From the NCBI GenBank assembly GCA_002304445.1, contig NEVA01000016.1, positions 1-64,000 on the forward strand: a stretch of 64,000 bases of DNA, in the 5' to 3' direction. The notes beneath the pieces are model-generated. The model was given only the letters and a program-made list of their open reading frames with translations, was not told the origin of the DNA and searched no databases. Numbering within the stretch: the first letter of the stretch is position 1; each line of letters begins with the position of its first letter. The translations under genes and the position numbers were made by a program. This DNA is from Opitutia bacterium Tous-C4FEB (GTDB lineage Bacteria > Verrucomicrobiota > Verrucomicrobiia > Opitutales > Opitutaceae). Positions 61,772 through 64,000 of this stretch are shown piece after piece.

Positions 61772-63744
61772 AAAATATATCCTTAGTCATTCCGCTCGCC
61801 GCCCTTTGCGGCTTGCTCGTCTCGTCGGTCCAAGCAGCGCCCACAATCTCGCGGCTCACGCCTCCCAGTGCCCTTTTTTCGTATGGCGACGCAAAACCCC
61901 CAATCATCGCCCGCTTCCTCCCTGGGCAACGCTTTGATCTTCAGGCGACCATTTCACCCGACGCAGGGGCAAAAATTGTTGGCGTAAAGTTCATCGTTGA
62001 TGGCATTCCCGTAAGCGGCGCTGTCAATTTGACCGGTGCCACCGTTGCCGGCCTACCGGCTAACACCGCTGTCGCCACCCAACGAGCTTACAGCAACATG
62101 ACTCCCGGTGTTCACCACCTTATGGTCACCACCACCGACGATAAAGGTGTTTCTGCTCACGCTTCGGGAAATTTCGAGATCGTCGCTCTCGGCTCTGCCT
62201 CCGGGGCTAAAGTAAAAAATATTATTTTCCTGATCGGTGACGGGATGGGCATCGCCCACCGCACCGCCGCTCGCATCATGGCCCACGGCGTCTCCCAAGG
62301 CAAAGCCCTCGCCCCGCTAGCGATGGATACCTTTCCCATCGCGGGTATCCTCCAGACTTCGTCCCTCAATTCTATTGTGACCGACTCCGCTCCCGGCGCT
62401 TCTTGCTACTCCACCGGGAATAAAAATAACAACAATCAGGAAGGTGTTTTCCCGGACGATACCGTCAATTTCTTCGACAATCCCCGGATGGAATACATCG
62501 GTGAGTACCTCGCCCGCACAGAAGGCAAGTCCCTCGGTATTGTGGCCACGTCCGATGTCTTCGACGCCACGCCCGCCGCTTGGGCGATCCACACTTCCAA
62601 TCGCGGTGCTGGCACTGGAATCATCGATCAATATTTGGACGAATCCACCACCACAGCGAATCTCACCGTGCTCCTCGGCGGCGGCCGCAAGTGGTTTCTG
62701 CCCGCCACGACGGCCGGGTCTGCCCGTGCCAATTCCTCCGATTATGTCCTCCCCACGGAGCTCGCTACCGGTTGGGGCGTCACCGCGGGTGCCCTCGATC
62801 CGAATCGCGACGTCATCGCCGGCTTTGAATCGAAAGGCTTCACTTACGCGGCTAATGCCACCCAGCTCAAAGCCTCTGCCGCCGGTGCTACCAAGCTCCT
62901 CGGTCTCTTCGCTCTCTCCAACATGAACGTCGCCCTCGACAAAATCGATGGCCGGCGTGGCAGCGGTTCGGTGGTAAAAGATTATGGCTTCCCAGACCAA
63001 CCCATGCTGGACGAAATGACCGACGCAGCCCTCACCGTTTTAGGCAAAAATCCGAAGGGGTTCGTTCTCATGATCGAAGCCGCCAGCATCGACAAACAAG
63101 CTCACGGCATGGATTCCGAGCGCTGGATCCTTGATACCCTAGAATTCGACCGAGCCGTCGCCCGCGCTAAGGCTTTCGCGGCTGTAAATCCCGATACGCT
63201 CGTCATCGTCACCGCCGACCACGAGTGTGCCGGCGTCAACATCATCGGTGCTTCCAGGGTGACCAACACCAGCCTCGCCGCCCGGGCTAACAATCCTGCC
63301 AGCGGCGTAGTCGGCCTGCGTGACCAAGTCGTTGGAGTTTACGAGAGCGCCGGATTCCCCGTCTACAGCATGCTTGCCGACGGTTATCCGGCGACCACCA
63401 ATCCGAATAACAAGATGCTGATTGGCTATGCGGCCAACAGCGACCGCTACGAAGATTGGTTCAGCAACCCCCTTCCGCTCCGGGACAGTCAGCAACCGTT
63501 CAACGGTACCGCCCCGCTCAACACCTACCCAGCCGATCCGACGAAGCGTGACGTCACCGGAGGGTATTTTATCGCTGGCCAAGTCCCCGGCAGCAGCGCA
63601 GCCCACACCGCCTCGGACATTCCCCTCTACGCCTATGGCCGCGGCGCCGTCGCCTTCACCGGTACCTACGACAACACCGATGTCTTCTTCAAGATGATGT
63701 CCGGTGTCCTCGTCGGCACCTCGACCACGCTCTCAGAGCGCTGA
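61768..63744 (+). CDS. Alkaline phosphatase
   Basis: A 658-residue PhoA-superfamily enzyme. A signal peptide is followed by an Ig-like domain (residues about 30-140). The catalytic parts are 'IFLIGDGMG', S207 preceded by D206 in 'VTDSAPGAS', the 'EAASIDKQAHGMD' metal-binding segment and 'VIVTADHECAG'. It hydrolyses phosphomonoesters in the periplasm or outside the cell, releasing phosphate. The extra N-terminal domain and the length exceed classical PhoA. The gene overlaps the DUF3299-like gene by 4 bases. No phosphate-response box was recognised upstream. Confidence 0.92.
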   Translation: MKNISLVIPLAALCGLLVSSVQAAPTISRLTPPSALFSYGDAKPPIIARFLPGQRFDLQATISPDAGAKIVGVKFIVDGIPVSGAVNLTGATVAGLPANTAVATQRAYSNMTPGVHHLMVTTTDDKGVSAHASGNFEIVALGSASGAKVKNIIFLIGDGMGIAHRTAARIMAHGVSQGKALAPLAMDTFPIAGILQTSSLNSIVTDSAPGASCYSTGNKNNNNQEGVFPDDTVNFFDNPRMEYIGEYLARTEGKSLGIVATSDVFDATPAAWAIHTSNRGAGTGIIDQYLDESTTTANLTVLLGGGRKWFLPATTAGSARANSSDYVLPTELATGWGVTAGALDPNRDVIAGFESKGFTYAANATQLKASAAGATKLLGLFALSNMNVALDKIDGRRGSGSVVKDYGFPDQPMLDEMTDAALTVLGKNPKGFVLMIEAASIDKQAHGMDSERWILDTLEFDRAVARAKAFAAVNPDTLVIVTADHECAGVNIIGASRVTNTSLAARANNPASGVVGLRDQVVGVYESAGFPVYSMLADGYPATTNPNNKMLIGYAANSDRYEDWFSNPLPLRDSQQPFNGTAPLNTYPADPTKRDVTGGYFIAGQVPGSSAAHTASDIPLYAYGRGAVAFTGTYDNTDVFFKMMSGVLVGTSTTLSER

Positions 63745-63788
63745 TCCCCGACAGCGCGGTCGCACCCGGCCGCCCTCGGCACTCTCAG

Positions 63789-63818
63789 GCCGCTCCCTCA
63801 CCGGAGCGGCTTTTTTTT
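63789..63818 (+). terminator. Intrinsic terminator after the alkaline phosphatase
   Basis: Stem GCCGCTCC (63789-63796) with GGAGCGGC (63803-63810), loop CTCACC and a T8 run. Confidence 0.92.
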
Positions 63819-63913
63819 GCCCCAAAAAACCCCTTGTTCGCCTCACCCGGTTCCCCTTTCACTCTCATCTTTATGATCTTCGCTCTCCCCTCTCCGCAAT
63901 CCACGTTTTGACC

Positions 63914-64000
63914 ATGATCTATCTCCTCGGCGGTTCCGGCTACGTCGGCCAAGCTTATCAAGTCCTCCTCACGCAAAAGGGCATTCCCTTCCGCAATCTC
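63914..64000 (+). CDS. Rossmann-fold NAD(P)-dependent protein, 5' part only
   Basis: The first 29 codons are visible: ATG at 63914 followed by 'IYLLGGSGYVGQAYQVLL', a GxxGxxG cofactor motif directly at the N-terminus as in dTDP-4-dehydrorhamnose reductase-like or epimerase-like SDRs. The window ends inside the gene. Its position after the phosphatase terminator gives it its own transcription unit. It may start another glycan or nucleotide-sugar block to the right. Confidence 0.65.
   Translation, partial: MIYLLGGSGYVGQAYQVLLTQKGIPFRNL

Overview
The window is high-GC Gram-negative DNA, most likely from Verrucomicrobiota, family Opitutaceae. The basis is: TonB-dependent receptors whose mature N-termini carry 'KFEVS'/'AFKVS'-type segments, a secreted matrixin with C-terminal modules of a type common in this phylum, a dnaG-rpoD-tatA housekeeping block, and start codons preceded by pyrimidine-rich leaders instead of Shine-Dalgarno sequences. 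The species cannot be named from sequence alone. No rRNA, tRNA, CRISPR array, IS element or prophage was seen.

Most of the window (about 1-34.6 kb, 37.4-43.2 kb and 54.8-57.6 kb) is a surface-glycan region. Left edge to 3.7 kb: the tail of a tiny membrane protein, a methyltransferase, a GalE-like epimerase, an unknown membrane protein and an SDR. 3.7-16.3 kb, minus strand: four paralogous giant polytopic proteins with repeated C-terminal beta-rich modules, a GtrA-like flippase and a nonsense-mutated fifth paralogue. 16.4-23.9 kb, plus strand: a Gfo/Idh/MocA oxidoreductase and the four enzymes for GDP-D-glycero-D-manno-heptose (hddA, hddC, gmhA, gmhB), with a transaldolase. Between hddA and hddC sits an acyl-transfer cassette: an MBOAT, a membrane-anchored SGNH protein and a 45-residue microprotein ending in FIYVAF. 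24-34.6 kb: a secreted helical protein, a 1449-residue three-glycosyltransferase fusion, a methyltransferase, a membrane GT-C-like protein and adenine deaminase.

34.8-37.2 kb is a TonB-dependent receptor. 37.4-43.2 kb is a tight operon (YfhO-like membrane protein, zinc-ribbon methyltransferase, GT2, CDP-paratose-2-epimerase-like SDR). 43.3-47.7 kb holds a secreted protein, a matrixin metalloprotease, a methyltransferase and a secreted DUF362-like protein. 47.9-52.4 kb is the housekeeping block (dnaG, rpoD, a lipoprotein, tatA), followed by a KefB-type antiporter. 54.8-57.6 kb returns to glycan genes (methyltransferase, epimerase, GT2). The right end has an Oar-like TonB receptor, a DUF3299-like protein with an alkaline phosphatase, and the start of a Rossmann-fold gene.

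The most interesting system is the acylation cassette. The microprotein has a C-terminal FxYxxF motif like that of DltX, whose tyrosine is the acyl shuttle of teichoic-acid D-alanylation. In Gram-negative systems this motif is usually described as fused to the MBOAT. Here it is a separate gene, it occurs twice (complete at 20874-21011; the last 27 codons at 1-84), and the complete copy lies inside the heptose operon. The working hypothesis is a Dlt-like three-component machine that O-acylates a heptose-containing surface glycan. No DltA/DltC-like donor genes, Wzx/Wzy/ABC exporter or initiating sugar-phosphate transferase is visible here, so the locus must extend beyond the window or be completed elsewhere.
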